Made by a program: the position numbers and the translations under genes. The notes beneath the pieces were generated by a model. The model saw nothing but the letters and a program-made list of their open reading frames with translations. It ran no database searches and was not told the DNA's origin. From Camillea tinctor (Eukaryota; Ascomycota; Sordariomycetes; Xylariales; Xylariaceae), in the NCBI GenBank assembly GCA_022578605.1, contig MU394130.1, positions 62,001-126,000 on the forward strand: a stretch of 64,000 nt of DNA. Reading direction: 5' to 3'. Positions within the stretch are counted from its first letter, which is position 1. Each line of letters starts with the position of its first letter. This document shows, piece by piece, positions 22,540-35,646 of the stretch.

Positions 22540-24857
22540 ACCCAAAGTCCAACGCGCGCGAGCACAACAGGCGCCACTATCATAGTATTACTTCAGCCCG
22601 TTCCGAAGAGGCTTCCACAACGAAGCTGACTGGTCAACCGGGCTAAGGACAAGGTCTAGGCATGGATAATCCGGTGCATTAGATTGCATCCACATAACAA
22701 CTCTCCCCCTCCTCTTCTCCGGTGAACGATAAGAAAAGAGCGAAACTTCGTAATAACTATCGCTAGTATTGACATCTCGGCACATACCTTCCAACAAACA
22801 AAAACCTGGTCTCTTCCAGGTCCCAAGGTTCCTCTTATTTTCCAAGAAATCCACTAGCATTGTAGCAAACCAAAGTAGCAAAGTACAGAACAAGGAAATT
22901 CTACTCCAAGTTTAAGGAAGCTTCGTTTCATGTCTAATAGCCCCCGAGGTGGTGCTGAGATTTGGACTTTTCGATCAGCACGTTACCAAGAATATACCTA
23001 GACTTCGGCACTGGGCATTTTTGGATGCCCACCAACAACATCTCCGGCACATACCAGCTACGTATAAAGAATGAACGGTAAGAGGGACCAGTGCGGTGGA
23101 TAATTTTCTAGCATCGAAGAACATGATCGTACGTCTTGTTCGTCTGAATGGCCCTTTATTACTTCTCGCCTACGCCTTATTCAGCAGCGAAGACTTCATG
23201 CGAACACCAGTTGACGTGAAGCTGTCATGCTATTTTTTGGGATGTTGGCCATTGGTATGCTCCAAGTTTGGCTTCACGTTTATTCTCCCCGGAGACTTAT
23301 AATACTTACAAGTTTTGAGATGTCTTCTACGAAGTACGGCATTTCTGTAACGGTACTACTACTTGTTCCTTTTTTTATTGATCATAAGACCAGAGGAATG
23401 ATTCGATTGTGCAACAGGACGTCAGAAGACAACCAATGACAGAGAGACAGCCATCCCCAAACAGAAATGGTGATAGGACTTAATAACACTCCGGAGAATA
23501 GAAAGTTGCATCCAATTCTTATTCTCTATCTATCATGATCTCTTTTCTTTTTACTTGACCGAGGCTTGGCTACCTGCGAGGTTCGGGCGTGCTAAATTCT
23601 AAAACGCGATAGTCAAAAGTATGTTTCGGGTCTATAGATGTCATGGAGGTGTACACTAAAGAGATTGTCTACATACACTCAAGATCTTGTACATAATAAG
23701 CACATGTCTCAAGAACCTAGGCAATAACACGGGGTTGTGCACATTATAATCCTCCAGTCAAAGTGGCCGGTCATCATCGAGGGGCAAGCAGGTTGTAAAG
23801 AAGCAAAGGTAAAATGCCAACAATGTAACGTGGGGACATGAACTAATTATCTAGTTCGCGTTATGGTCTGTATAGAGCCGAGGTGCCTTTTCGCCCCCAC
23901 GAGAACGGGCGTATAGACTTGACTTTTTGTGCAAGCTGAATATGTGTACAAAGAAATTTGAATTCGCCATGTATTTCCGGCCTAAGAGATTTATAAACCT
24001 CTTGTTAATGTTAATAAGCTATTATTATAGGTTTTAGCAACCACGTACAACCTCCACGATTTATATCAAATTGTCTGCCCGGTGTGCATACACGCTTCAC
24101 CGTATTATTAGCCTTTTCGTATGTCTTCATATATGAGGCGAACATGGATTTTATGGTGGCAAATAATATACAACTTATCTGGTTGGGCAGCTTACCTCTA
24201 GATAGGTGTGTAGTATATTGAAACATCTACCTATAGGAGGAAAAGGGGGGCACTAAGATCTCTCTTAAAAAACATCAAGGTTTGTACAAAAGATACTACA
24301 ATAATACATTATAGTTAGATACCAACTAGATTTTGATTATAACTTGTATTATTTCATCAATGAGCGAAAGTTTGTGTAAAGGTGCACAGATGTCTTCCAG
24401 GTTATATAATTTCGCTTTCTCCCTCTTTTCTTTTGGGGGGGATAACAGCTACCGATATCTGTATGTATTATAAATAATAACTTTTCCTTAAATACATATT
24501 CTAATGAGATTGGTATGGGCGGGAAAGGAATGTGACGTACGATGGGTAATAACATATGAAGTGTGAGTTTGTGAAAGCCAAAAAAACTAACGAATGATAC
24601 ACCTATAGCGGGAACCTGCCCTGAATACTAGTAAGTCTACAAGATTCTAATCCTTTAAGTATATCCTAAATACATGTACCGTGTGCAAATGATATGTGTG
24701 AACTGAGTTCCTCAATCTCTACCCCCTTTTTGCCTTTATAGATCTATATAGGTAACCCCCACAACTTTTTGAGAAAGGAAGGGAAATAAATAGGGGAAAA
24801 AAGGGAAACAAAACAAATGAAAGCCCCATCACATATGGTAAAATCCTATCCCGTCAT

Positions 24858-25753
24858 CTACCTCCCAATCCAATACGCGGGAGAGACCCGATGGTTTGCA
24901 ATCGCCTCGGCCACCTCCGTGTCAGACATGTTCTCCTGCTCGTTGAGAGCATACCACGCCGAGTCTGCCAGAAAGTAGTACATCTGCCCACGTGCCACCT
25001 CGGGTGAAGATGCGATCGCGCCGCTCGCCGCGAAGTCGCCCGCCCACATCTGCGCCATCTGCAGCCACAGCGCGCTCCGCTGCGCCGCGTCCAGGCCCCG
25101 CGCCAGGTAGAAAACGGGCGTGTAGCTTCGGTCGCTGCGCGGCGTGAACTTGGCCCGGACGGAGGACACGGCCCCGCCGTCCGCGGACGGCACCTGCAGC
25201 CGCTTGCCCGCCAGCGTAAAGTACTCCACTGTGATAATGAGAGTCAGTAATTTCCATATTGGGTAATTTTTGTGCTCTGGAGACCGTTGTCTTGGGAGTC
25301 AAAACTCCTATGAACCTATATGCTTAATTATGATACGAAACTTCGGCTCCCGGGCCGACCCGAGACAGGTCAAAAGGGGGAATAAACAACTTCAAAAAAT
25401 TACTCACTGCACGCGCTGCAGGGCTTGCCGCTAAGAATCATGGCGTCGATTATCGGGTACGCCCCTGGCGAGTCGAAGGCTTGGAAGTACGAGAGTAGCA
25501 GGTTCTCCTCTGCGTGGTGTTGCGCTGCTCCTGCGGTTGACGATGACAGCGCTGACGTCCAGATGTCAGTCTCGCCGCCTGCGAAGACGATGGATGCCGC
25601 GAGGTCGACGTAGTCGGCTGTTGCAAGCCCGCGGCGCACATACTGGTATAGGGCGCCCACTAGACCGAGGTGTCGGTTGCTGAGGTTCACTGTGTGACCA
25701 GTGATATCTTTGGCCCGGAAGCTGGGGAGCTCGATAAAGACGAATTGAGGCAT
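24858..25753 (-). CDS. Cytidine-deaminase-fold protein, uncharacterised
   Basis: Two exons (25753-25408, 25228-24858) give 238 residues. The zinc site of the deaminase superfamily is present: H80-A-E (HAEENLLL) and, 29 residues on, P111-C-S-A-C115 (SGKPCSAC), with Glu82 as likely proton shuttle. Around this the predicted order (hydrophobic strand before HAE, helix after it, strand DAMILSGK before PC) fits the fold. The C-terminal half after the intron (residues 116-238) is alanine-rich and not recognised. No signal peptide or membrane helix is seen. The substrate (free nucleoside, base, RNA/DNA or other) cannot be told; fungi carry several uncharacterised deaminase families related to bacterial toxin deaminases. 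The intron right after Cys115 is a copy of an intron at 60.7 kb. No functional partner lies next to it. Confidence 0.8.
25229..25407 (-). repeat. Introner-like element, copy A (intron of deaminase-like gene)
   Basis: This 179-nt intron (phase 1) matches the 169-nt intron at 60622-60790 over most of its length. Shared blocks include the 12-nt start GTGAGTAATTTT, TATTCCCCCTTTT, the 18-nt AAAAATTACCCAATATGG and the branch region ATTACTGACTC. The start and the later AAAAATTACC block are partly complementary and could form a stem. Spliceosomal introns in unrelated genes normally share only splice signals. Confidence 0.85.
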
Positions 25754-28700
25754 AGTTCCGAAATATTGTAGTTTAAATAGTTTTAAGTTATGTTATGCAA
25801 TAGTTTCTCAGTAGCACTTTGTTTTCAAATAAAATCCTTTTTCTTTCCGAACGATACTTCGTCTAAAGCTGTCAGTGTTGGATAATAGTATGTTGTGTAA
25901 ACTTGGCTCAGATGCTGTTCGATTTTGATAGATTAGAGAGAAAGATTCAAGATCTTATAGTTTATGACCTTCAGTATTTGATCCCTCACGATGTTATCAT
26001 CGTAGTTAATACGATGTAGCCCAAATGATTACGTCGTTGGTGTGATTCTATCATTGTACATTCGCTCGTCACTGAACGCCTAGAGAGTCGGGTATCATCA
26101 CAACTGAAGTCAAGCCGATTACTACGATATTCGGTGAAATAGGATACGCAAGATGAATTAAAAAAGAAACATTAGGTGCATTGAAGAGTCAATAAGACTA
26201 CAATTCTACAATCATAGGCTTTCTTCGAAAGCCTCCGCAGCTCTTTCACGTTCCACTATATCCAAATCTGGAGGATGTTAATACGAGGCAACCAAAACAG
26301 CTCTTAATGGGGACTAGTATAAGCTGACCATGGCAGCATTGCCTTCCAAAACACTTGACTCAAAACAACACATCTGACCAATGTTTGTATCGTAAGTGAG
26401 GCTGAAAAAAGCCACTATCTGATCCCCTGCAACCGGTAGGGCTGATCCACCCCACCGGATACTCAGAACGACATTGTTCCTCTCGCTTAATGACCTATCC
26501 ACGCGGTTAATTGCCGAACAGAGTCATCTGACCTTGTTTTGTTTTACCCTCTTCTATAGAGGGAACTCGCGGCTACTAAAACATTTGAGTATCCACAATC
26601 GAATGCTTCTGGAGCCCGGAGACTCCATAGCCTATATATGTTTGGACTATATCATGTTAACTTATAGCTTAAGATGACCCGAGCCCTGAGGTAGTGTTAA
26701 GTATGACACGAAATAGCACGCTAACAGTTTGCAACCAATGAGTATATCTCGCCAATTCATAGCCAAGAGTGGTTTCATGGCTAAAGCCTTCTTAGTGCAT
26801 ACTCGAAAACACTAACAAAAATCAAGTTCGTTGAACGGTAATATTTAGAGCTTCCAAGTATAAAAGACCTATCTGATGTTTTCTAGGAGGACTTTTCTAT
26901 TTTAAATTCTTCACCAAGCCTCAAGGATAATTAATTTTAACTCTCCAATGAGATTTTCGCTGTCTCCCTACCACTTACAATCTGTCGATCCCTCCTAAAA
27001 GCCCGTGAGTTCAACTCGTAGATAGAACAACGCCGGAGTTGAAATATGAGCCACCGCAGTAACTGCGGGACTATGTAAGTGGTTATAATAAGACCTCCGT
27101 TGTTCCTTGATTTAGCAATCGGATATCCCACAAGTCCCAGATCCCGTGTTGACCTCCTTACGGGTAGGACTGTCTATCTGCGCAGGATTCCGCCGAGCTC
27201 AAATTCGAAAGTTACATACGGATTTAAAAAAAAAACCTACTAACCTTAGATACGTAGGTGGGTTAGACGAGTTTAGCAGAGTCCTTCTCTCTTCTCCGCT
27301 CAGCTAATATCAGATAAAATAAGCACCCCCCGCCTAACTGCGTGAGGCCTCACGCCTATGCGGCTTAGATCATCTTATAGCCAGATCTCGCTGATGACAG
27401 AATGACAGCCAATGGTTTGTTGTCTAGTGGCTCGCTGTATCCTGCATTATAATTCCTTTTCCCCCCTCCTCATCACTAAAGGTTTCGCTTGTGCAACCAA
27501 TTGACTAAACCCAAAGAGACTATAATTCGAGAATTTCAGCTAGCGATATGTTGCCCTTTGCAGAATAAATTACTTTTTAAATATTACATCCCTTGATTAT
27601 ATCTCCTTGGCATTTCATACTGACGACATTGTTGAGAAGCTAGTATTCCCTATATATTTGTGCGATTATGATACATTCATCTATCCGTTTGGCGTTTCCC
27701 TATTTTTGTTGTTGAGCTTGAGCATTGTTATTCCCATAAATTTAACCCTATTTCGACTACACATAATCCAATAGGTTATGTCGTTGGTAGAATAGTAAAT
27801 GATATACCTATGGGGTTATTGTTTTACTTTCCCCTTTCTCTACGAACTTCAAGGAGTTGGTATTTTCAAGAGAAAGAAAAACGAAAAACGAAAAGGCAGC
27901 CTTCGTATTTGTGATTGTACAATAGACCAAGACATCGTGTTATCATCGACTGTATGCTGGAAACGGCCAAGACATGAATTTGGCTATGCCTCTTTTATAT
28001 CTCTAAATCGAGCAGTTGGGCTTTGTTCTTAACAAATAACGGAAGACTTGTATTCATACTGATGTGGGGACTAGGGGAACTAGGGACCACAATTGTGTAT
28101 ATAGTTCGTGATGCATTACAAGTTTGCGATAGTTTCTTTCTTTTACATCATAGCATGTCGGCGTTACTATACAGTTTAGATCAATACATTTCCTTTGCTT
28201 TCAAATCGTTTATGTCTCTATTTCAAATAAACAGTATGATGGTTGGGTGTCGTAGACTAGGGACTTCAGTCCCTAGTCCCTCACAGCCTCATACAACTGT
28301 TGTTAGGGGGTCTCCTCTATCTCCAGTTCAATACATAGCCCTTTGAATTACTTTTGTGAGCCCCGAATTACTAATTTTGGAAGAATCAATTTTCGAGTTA
28401 GCAGGAAAAGCTTTCGCTGTACTCTATCCACTTGATGTGGCAATGGCAATGGATTGCTTTGAATTATCTCTATAAATAGGCTCAAATCTCATGAACGTTC
28501 ATGTGGGCCTCTGTATTTTCGATGTAGATAGCGAATAGCCGTTTGGTAAGGTATACTGTAGTAGGCATTCGTAGATCTACCCCGACACAAGCAACACCAA
28601 GGAGATGTGTCATAAGATATAGACAGCCGGTATACACCATAACGGATGTAAAATCCAAGTACTATAAATATCAAAAGCAAGCTAAGATAAGCCAATTTAT

Positions 28701-29174
28701 ATAGGCATTATTGTAACTCGATCTTCATTGAATCTACCTATGCGGGCTCTGCAACTTCAGTTCAAGAATCAGGCCACTAAGAGTCAGTATGTACCCCTAT
28801 AATATGAGAGTAACAAGCAACATTTATTTTGCCCTCAGATGAGTCACTTTTAAATCATATAAATCAAGACTCATGTTTTGGGAAATTTCCATAACTACAG
28901 GTAGTGTAGTCCACGTGGTTTCCCCGGTGGGGAAACAAACCCTCTTTCTTCCGGATAGAAGGCCGAACCCTTAGGACTTCATGGTAAGACCACCCGTTTC
29001 ATACCCTTTCAACGGATTATTCCGCACTTATTCGTATCTTGAATTAACTACCTATCATATGTACCATGGTTATTCCTTACGCCTCCTACCAAGATCCCAG
29101 GCTGATTTATCACATCAGCACAATAATTTCGAAACTCAAACCCGGTACAGTCCCTTCCACGTCATTGACAGTAG
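25754..29174. other. Gene-poor, AT-rich spacer
   Basis: 3.4 kb without a recognisable gene. Small frames near 26314-26502, 27799-28032 and 28023-28346 have no family features. It contains a perfect palindrome at 28918-28936 and short GC-rich patches near 27327-27365 that might be relics of a degraded element, but no terminal repeats or coding remains could be defined. Confidence 0.45.
28918..28936. repeat. 8-bp perfect inverted repeat
   Basis: Arms GTTTCCCC and GGGGAAAC are separated by GGT. It is about 240 bp past the 3' end of the PTH11-like gene (which ends at 29175 on the minus strand). It could be a protein-binding site, or a remnant of an element end. Confidence 0.4.
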
Positions 29175-30513
29175 TCAAACACGAGGGTAAGCTCTACCAT
29201 CGCCTGAGTACTCAACACTATACTGCACCGTTTTCTGAATCTGCAAACCCTTGTCATCGTCATGAATCATGCACTCCTCCGAGCTCGTCTCCCCTCTCCG
29301 TATGTTGGTTAGGTTAACACCATCCTGGCTGTGCGCTGGGACCCATCTTTCTTGCTCGGGATTCTGTTGGCTATCAATGTAGGACTTCTTAGAAACTTTA
29401 CTGTCAGGTCCTGGCTTGTTCGACTTGTCCCGGGATCCATAATATGCTGGCATGAGCTTGGGAAATAGCTTAACAATTAGTGGCCGAATTTGTGGAAGAC
29501 AGGCGCATATGACAGCGACGTTCATCTCGATAATCGTCCACATTGTCGACGCGACATCATACAGGGGGTCGGGAGACCGGGCCTGCACATCAATCGTCGT
29601 AACTCGTAGACAAGACGTGATAACAACACTGCACCGCTCATCAGCCTTCTCGTCATAAGATTATGTGGAGCTAAGGAATCTTACAAAACGCCGAGAGTGA
29701 ATACAACTATAAGGGCGATTTTCTGAATCCTCGGGATTTGAAGTGAGTAAACTAGGGGCATTGGGAGGGTGAGAATAACGATGTCGGTCGAGATGGAGAA
29801 GCCCGCATTGGCGAACCAGAAGTGAGCGTTGTCAATGCAGTGATGCTCGATGGTCTTATCAAAAGCACCGGTGATTGGCGTGCATTGAAAGATCGTTGCG
29901 GTGACCGAAGCTATGCAGTACGTGACGACGGAGATGAGCACGAATGCACATGCCAGTTTGAACCACCTCACTCCGGTGAATATGCGCAGATACAGCAGGA
30001 GAATGGATGCCTTCGTCAGGTTGATCGAGCTCTTGTAGGTTATCTGGCACAGGTAAAAGAACTGTACGGTCGGAGAAAATTGCTCAGTAAAGGGAATTAC
30101 TGCCATTATTTGATAGGGTGAACTAAACCAACCTTCAGGGACTGGTAAACATCACCCGGTGGCAAGGTGCTTGCATGATGGCCATATCCGTAGCGACATG
30201 CTGTAAGCATAATGGCTCCAGATACCAGAGCAAATGCCTATAAATATTGATCAGTTCCTATTTTTTCCCCCTTCTCTGAAATGCTGCCCTCATAGATAGA
30301 ATAAAATAGGTCATGATTGCATACCAATGACACTAGGATAGTGTAGTCATCGGCGCCTAGTTTCCCCCCCTTTCGCTTTCTCGACCAGACTCGCGTCCCT
30401 ACGACAAGGGGACATACGAACAAAAAAACCCATGCTGGTATGTACACCAAAGGTGCATTGTTATCTGTCGAGGCATTGACATCTGTCACTGCGACGGTGG
30501 GCTGAGCTGGCAT
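29175..30513 (-). CDS. PTH11-like seven-transmembrane protein (fungal rhodopsin/DUF3468-type)
   Basis: Four exons: 30513-30325, 30237-30156, 30099-29685 and 29628-29175, giving 379 residues. The first helix (PAWVFLFVCPLVVGTRVWSR) is followed by GADDYTIL, a hallmark of the family, then further helices including FYLCQITYKSSINLTKAS with ILLLYLRIF, and MWTIIEMNVAVICACLPQI. The C-terminal ~100 residues are hydrophilic, likely cytosolic. The cysteine-rich extracellular CFEM domain found in some PTH11 receptors is absent. Role: probable G-protein-coupled-receptor-like membrane sensor; ligand unknown. The junction between exons 2 and 3 is the least certain: the model uses a 56-nt intron (GTGATG...GGCAG) because reading straight through meets a stop. 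Confidence 0.82.
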
Positions 30514-33500
30514 TTTGTGATGATGACGCTAGCCTGTGATTGATGGCGAAGATGATGGGTAGAGAGATGGCGAAAGAGATTATTGATCCCTCGAGAAATG
30601 TGATACCAAGGCACAATATCACACCCACCAGGCCCTTTAAAAGGTTAAGTAGAATCCCGGGTAGCCTTAGCTAGACGAGTTATTAGTAAATCTCCTTGAA
30701 TTTGCCCTATCCTACGAAATACTTGCTATAGAAACACTCACAAATGCACGAATCGGGATAAAATAGTTCTTTTTTTCCTTTTGAAGTCCGTGATTCGGTA
30801 TAGAAAGTCTGCAAGAGATGTAGCGATAGCAGTGGCCCTGGGGTCGATCTTGTCAACAGAAGGTAGCAGGTGGTTTAGTAACGCCGCTCTATGTGGCTGG
30901 CCAGTCTGTATTGTCGTACGTTGGTGAGTAAATACATATACACACCGTGATATAAACGGTACCGACGGGGTGTCTAGGATGAGACAGAGATCAACAACAT
31001 AGCGCACTGTCGATGTAAACTAAGAATTTCTTGCCTCGCTGGCGTAGTTTGTCTTGGGACGAACCACCCAATTTTTCAGCTTCTTATTCTCCCTTTCCCT
31101 CTCCTGCTCTGTGTGTCTCTTTCTGTCTCTCCCTCTCCCCACCTGACTTACCTGCAATGGGCACAAGCAGAAACTCTGTGACACGCGGCACATACAAGCG
31201 TGCTAAGCTGTACCACGTCCTCCAATAGCTCGCTGCCGTCGAGCTAGATAATTGCCCCGGCCCTATTTCTTTTCTTTTTCTTGTTGGCATTCCTTCTTGC
31301 GGAACCCGTATTACATTCAGGATCATTCGAGAGTGAGTAAGCCACACTATATCGCGTTAACTCTAATCATATCCTTGGCGGAGATCTATTTAGTGTGGAA
31401 TAAAGCTATTAGTATACTGTAGCAACTATTTTCATGCAATTCCATAATCTTTCGAAGAATCGCTAGCGTACGTATCATGAGAACGGCTACGGCAGATGAG
31501 AAATGAACCGGTAAACGCGGTTAACCGTTGCCTGTACAAACGCACCATCACGTCCGACGTGGTGTTCGGTAATACGAAGCCGTTGCCCAATGTCTATGGC
31601 AGATCTCATTGGTAGATATGTCCGGGCGCTTCTACGCGTATTATCCTCCCCCCCTGGCCAGACACGGAGGTTGCGCTTACCATAACGGCCAGATGTGGCT
31701 CATGGTAACACATGAACAGCAAAACATGATGGGCTGGGTTGCCCTGGGACAATGGAACCTCTTTCTGCTGCTCGTTTATAGATAAGCAGTTGTCACCTGT
31801 GTAGGTTACTCTAATACAAACTGCCGTCTACATAGTCTTCGTACACTGAATGATACAACAGACTTTCAGGTCGTTGTCCATTCCTAACCTAGTTAAGTTC
31901 CTTGGAATGGTCTGTCTGTACTTTAATAATACCCGCTTTTTTTTCTTTTGGTAACATATAATAACCACGACTAGTGATTGACTAGAGCAACTCAGACGCG
32001 TCAAGGTAAGCCATGAAGATAAAGTTATCAAGAAAAGGCGAACGCTAATGGCTTGTGGCTATTAGCTCATATATATAGTCCGTGACAAAAGTAGAATAAG
32101 GGGCTCCAAGCTAAGCTGCTTACCTAGGTAGTTAGGTATATATGTTTACATGGCCTCACAAATTAGGTAAGAAAAAATAACATACTACGGCGAAGGCAAG
32201 TCGACATTAATCATCATTTATAAGAGAGGAAAATAACCTAATTGCCGCATTGTTTATATGTCTTCTCTTTTCAATGCACCACATCCTCTTTGGGACATTT
32301 TAGCCTCCCATCTCCATGGCACTGGCGTGTATGTATAAAGAACGTCCCCATATTTTAAGCTAGGGACATGGGTTCTATCACAACCAATCAAATTCCTCTC
32401 TTAATCAACGAATCGGAGATCTGCTAGCAATTACGGCATAGCGTAGAAGTTAAAGCAGTAAAATGCGGTTACTATAGAAGCACAAGATAGATTACCTGCT
32501 CCAATACATGTAAGACCTCATATATCTAGATGTAGACAAGCAAGCAGGACTGACAGGACAATAAGAGGGGAGACTTCACCATACTGTTGGTAACTGTACC
32601 TTTGACAGTTGTTCTCCAAGATAATAACCTAAGAATATTTCCGCAAAAATGCTTTCCCTAGTATTTTCTGCCTTTAAGTATCTTTCAATTTACCCTTTAT
32701 CTCCCCTCTCCCTCCCCCGGCATAGGCATCTATATTGGCCATGGCTTCATAGGGAATCTACATGTGGGAGTACAATAACAGAGTAAGCATGCTCTAATGA
32801 CAGGAATCTGGTCTCCCAGAGTGATGGGGCAGGCAGCTAGTTACTTAGTGTGTGTTGTATTTGGTAATAATCCAATCAATGTACACATAACGACCGATAA
32901 TGTCATCCAGAGCATGTAATTGGTAAAAGCGGGCAATCACACTTCTACACGTGCGCTATCATGTTACTCTTGAATCCGGTCACGGCCGGTGGGCATGGAC
33001 TTTGTGAATTATAGATCTGTTCGAGGCCTAGTCGTACGTGCATGGCGATACAAGAGATAAGGTGTACAAATACACAAGATGAATGGACTTACACACACGA
33101 GATACACAAAACACTGACTAGAGCACTCAAGAATGGGGAAAGGGATGTGGCCAAAGGGATGTGGCCAAAGGGATAGAACTTGTAGGGAAAGAGGCAAACT
33201 AAAATATAAAGATGATACTATTCCGTTAAGTATGGTAGACTAAAATGTTGCACCATTCAGCTACACCTTTCGGCTGCACGACCAAGTCTTAGGGTGAAGA
33301 GGAAAAGGAAAAGAAAAGCTGAGATTCAAGCATTTAACCTATCTATCTTGCTTCTTCTTTCTAACTGCTAACCTAGCCTATTGTAGTGGGATGATAAGGG
33401 GGGCACTTCTTCTTATTTTCATTTTTGTTCCCTTGTAGACAAACATACTGCTGCTTCATTCACTTAGAGTAGGGTAAAGTAGAGTGAATTCAACAACACA

Positions 33501-33819
33501 GATGTATCTATGTATTCATCATCACCCTAACAACCAATACTTCACCTAGTCATTGCCTCCTCACTACAACATTCGACGCTCACGCGGAAGGCTCGCTACT
33601 TCTGTTTTCTCACCTCTTTCTGTTTTTTTCCCCTTTTCTTTTCGTTCTTATTCATTTCCCTGCCTACCACCTCTTTAGGTATATCATTTTCAACATACCT
33701 TCCACTCAACCATCTGATTCTGTCTATCCTCTCCCAGTCCGGTTTCGTTGCAATTAACAAATACCAACCCCACTACCGCTAAAGGCTAACGTAGATCCAT
33801 CTATCTGCCCTGCCGCTTC
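30514..33819. other. Gene-poor spacer
   Basis: 3.3 kb between the divergent PTH11-like and MFS genes. Frames near 30738-31007 and 31084-31347 (minus) are not recognised. A 14-bp tandem repeat lies at 33139-33174. The last 300 bases are pyrimidine-rich and probably form the promoter and 5' UTR of the MFS gene. Confidence 0.45.
33139..33174. repeat. Short tandem repeat, 14-bp unit x 2.6
   Basis: The unit AAAGGGATGTGGCC occurs at 33139-33152 and 33153-33166 without change and starts a third time (AAAGGGAT). Confidence 0.8.
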
Positions 33820-35646
33820 ATGCATGACACCATGCAGTCTATGGCCATGCCTGGAGATCCTCCTAAAAACAACAGCACACCCACTACTGTTGTTTCGGAC
33901 GTCATGGATCAAGAGAAAGGTTTCTCTGGTGCTGCGGGCTTCGACTCGCCTATCGGTATGATTCCTTCCGCTGTAGCGGGAGGTATAATCGATGAAGTAG
34001 CCGAGCGACGCCTTATCTTCAAGATCGACCTCTATGTCTACCCCATCCTGTTCCTCGTCTACGCGATGTCATTCCTTGACCGTATCAACATCAGCAATGC
34101 ACGGATCCAGGGAATGACCGAGGACCTTGAACTGGTTGACAACCAGTTCAATATTGCCCTCTTCGTATGTTGTACCCTATTTTTGTTTCTGTTCCATTGA
34201 GTTGCTCTTTTTGGAGACCCATGCGTGTCTCACCCTCACATGTTTCTCTTCTCTAATCGTCAATAGGTCTACTTTATCCCTTACATTCTCCTAGAGGTGC
34301 CGAGTAATATGATTATCAAGAAAGTCCGACCGTGTGAGCACTATATATTGTTTCATTAACCTAAATTAACATGTGTGAAACATAATCAGAGGCTAACCTG
34401 TTCCTGGATCAGCTATCTACCTCTCGTCTCTCATGGCCGCATGGGGTCTCGTTAATATGTGCATGGGATTTGTCCAGAGTTATGCGGGTCTTGTTGCTTT
34501 ACGCTTTCTCCTCGGCGTCCTCGAGGCTGGCGTCATGCCCGGCATCATCTACCTGACCTCCATGTACTACAAGAGACACGAGTTCCAGAAGCGCATGAGC
34601 TTTTTCTTCTGCTCCACTGTTGTTGCCGGCGCGTTTGGAGGTGTAAGTCATCCCTCCTTGTCATACCCCCCTTATACTTTCACCATACTATCGGTCTACC
34701 TTAGCTAACAATAAACAAACACATACAGCTCTTAGCCTACGCTATCGCAAATCTTGGGGGTCGTTGTGGCATCGCGGCATGGCGCTGGATCTTCATCATT
34801 GAAGGAGCCGCCACTGTAGCCATCTCCATAATCTCTGCATTCCTGATCGTCGACTGGCCTGAGCAGTGCCGTTTCCTCAGCGCCTCAGATAAAGCTCTTC
34901 TGCGTCTTCGTCTTGACGCCGATGGCATTGAGGATGCCCGTATGGACACTCTCAACCGCTTTGCCTGGATTCGTATCCTCCGTGACTGGAAGATCTGGCT
35001 CGGTGCTCTCGTCTACATGGGTGTTGGTATCACTGGCTACTCTGTTACTTTCTTCATGCCCACCATCCTGCTTGAGTTTGGCTGGACCGCTGTCGACGCC
35101 CAGGTTCACACTATCCCCGTGTACGCTGTCTCCGCTGTCGCTATGCTGACCGTTGCCTGGCTCTCCGACCGCCTGCGCCATCGCTATGGGTTTATCATGC
35201 TTGGTTGCGTTATCTCGACTGCCGGATGCATCATACTGCTCGTCCAGGATGGCCTCAGCCGCAACATAAAGTACTTTGCCTTGTTCCTCGTCTCAATGGG
35301 CGGCTTCACTGGCACGCCAATGGCACTTGCCTGGCTTGCCAACAATGTTTCCGGGCACTGGAAGCGCGCTTTTAGCTCTGGAATCCAAGTCACCCTCGGC
35401 AACATTGCCGGTATCGTCGCATCTAACATCTTTCTGCCACGCGAAGCCCCTCACTATCGAACCGGCTACCGTGTTGCCATTGCCATGACCTGGTTTGGCG
35501 GCTTAGCTGCTACCGCTCTATTTGCTGGTTTGCTAATCGAGAACCGCAAGCGCGATGCTGGAGAACGCGACAACCGCCTTACTCACCCGAAGGAGGAGCT
35601 GGAGAATATGGGAGATTACCATCCATCGTTTCGGTTTACACTATGA
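33820..35646 (+). CDS. MFS transporter, anion:cation symporter type (allantoate permease/Dal5-like)
   Basis: Four exons (33820-34164, 34267-34333, 34413-34642, 34729-35646) give 519 residues. The family signature FLDRINISNARIQGM ends helix 1, and the next segment reads VPSNMIIKKVRP. Later segments follow the ACS pattern: FVQSYAGLVALRFLLGVLEAG (in pieces), the FRE-like AAWRWIFIIEGAATV, then six more helices, and a short cytosolic tail. The closest known group is Dal5/Tna1/nicotinate-vitamin-allantoate-like carriers; substrate unknown, probably an organic anion taken up with protons. The N-terminal 60 residues are hydrophilic. ATGs at 33820, 33832, 33841 and 33847 are in frame, so the true start could be a few codons later. 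No functional partner sits next to it. Confidence 0.92.

Larger units (their letters stand above)
22017..24857. other. Gene-poor spacer upstream of the P450 gene
   Basis: The first 550 bases should contain the P450 promoter and include two GC-rich palindromes (22391-22411 and 22527-22539). The rest is AT-leaning and holds no open frame with recognisable domains. Small frames near 23096-23439 have no family resemblance. Confidence 0.5.

Noticed and set aside
23096..23439. Plus-strand frames with hydrophobic stretches, possibly a membrane protein remnant
   Set aside because: Only about 70 codons each, in two different frames, without a recognisable motif.
27320..27370. Possible transposon terminus (GC-rich gcctaactgcgtgaggcctcacgc-like patch)
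   Set aside because: A short internal palindrome only; no matching partner or target-site duplication was found.
27799..28346. Two overlapping plus-strand frames of 77 and 107 codons
   Set aside because: Composition is that of AT-rich spacer; no family features and no good splice partners.
31084..31347. Minus-strand frame of 87 codons with a spliceable end
   Set aside because: No recognisable domain, low-complexity C-terminal end, and no partner exon found.
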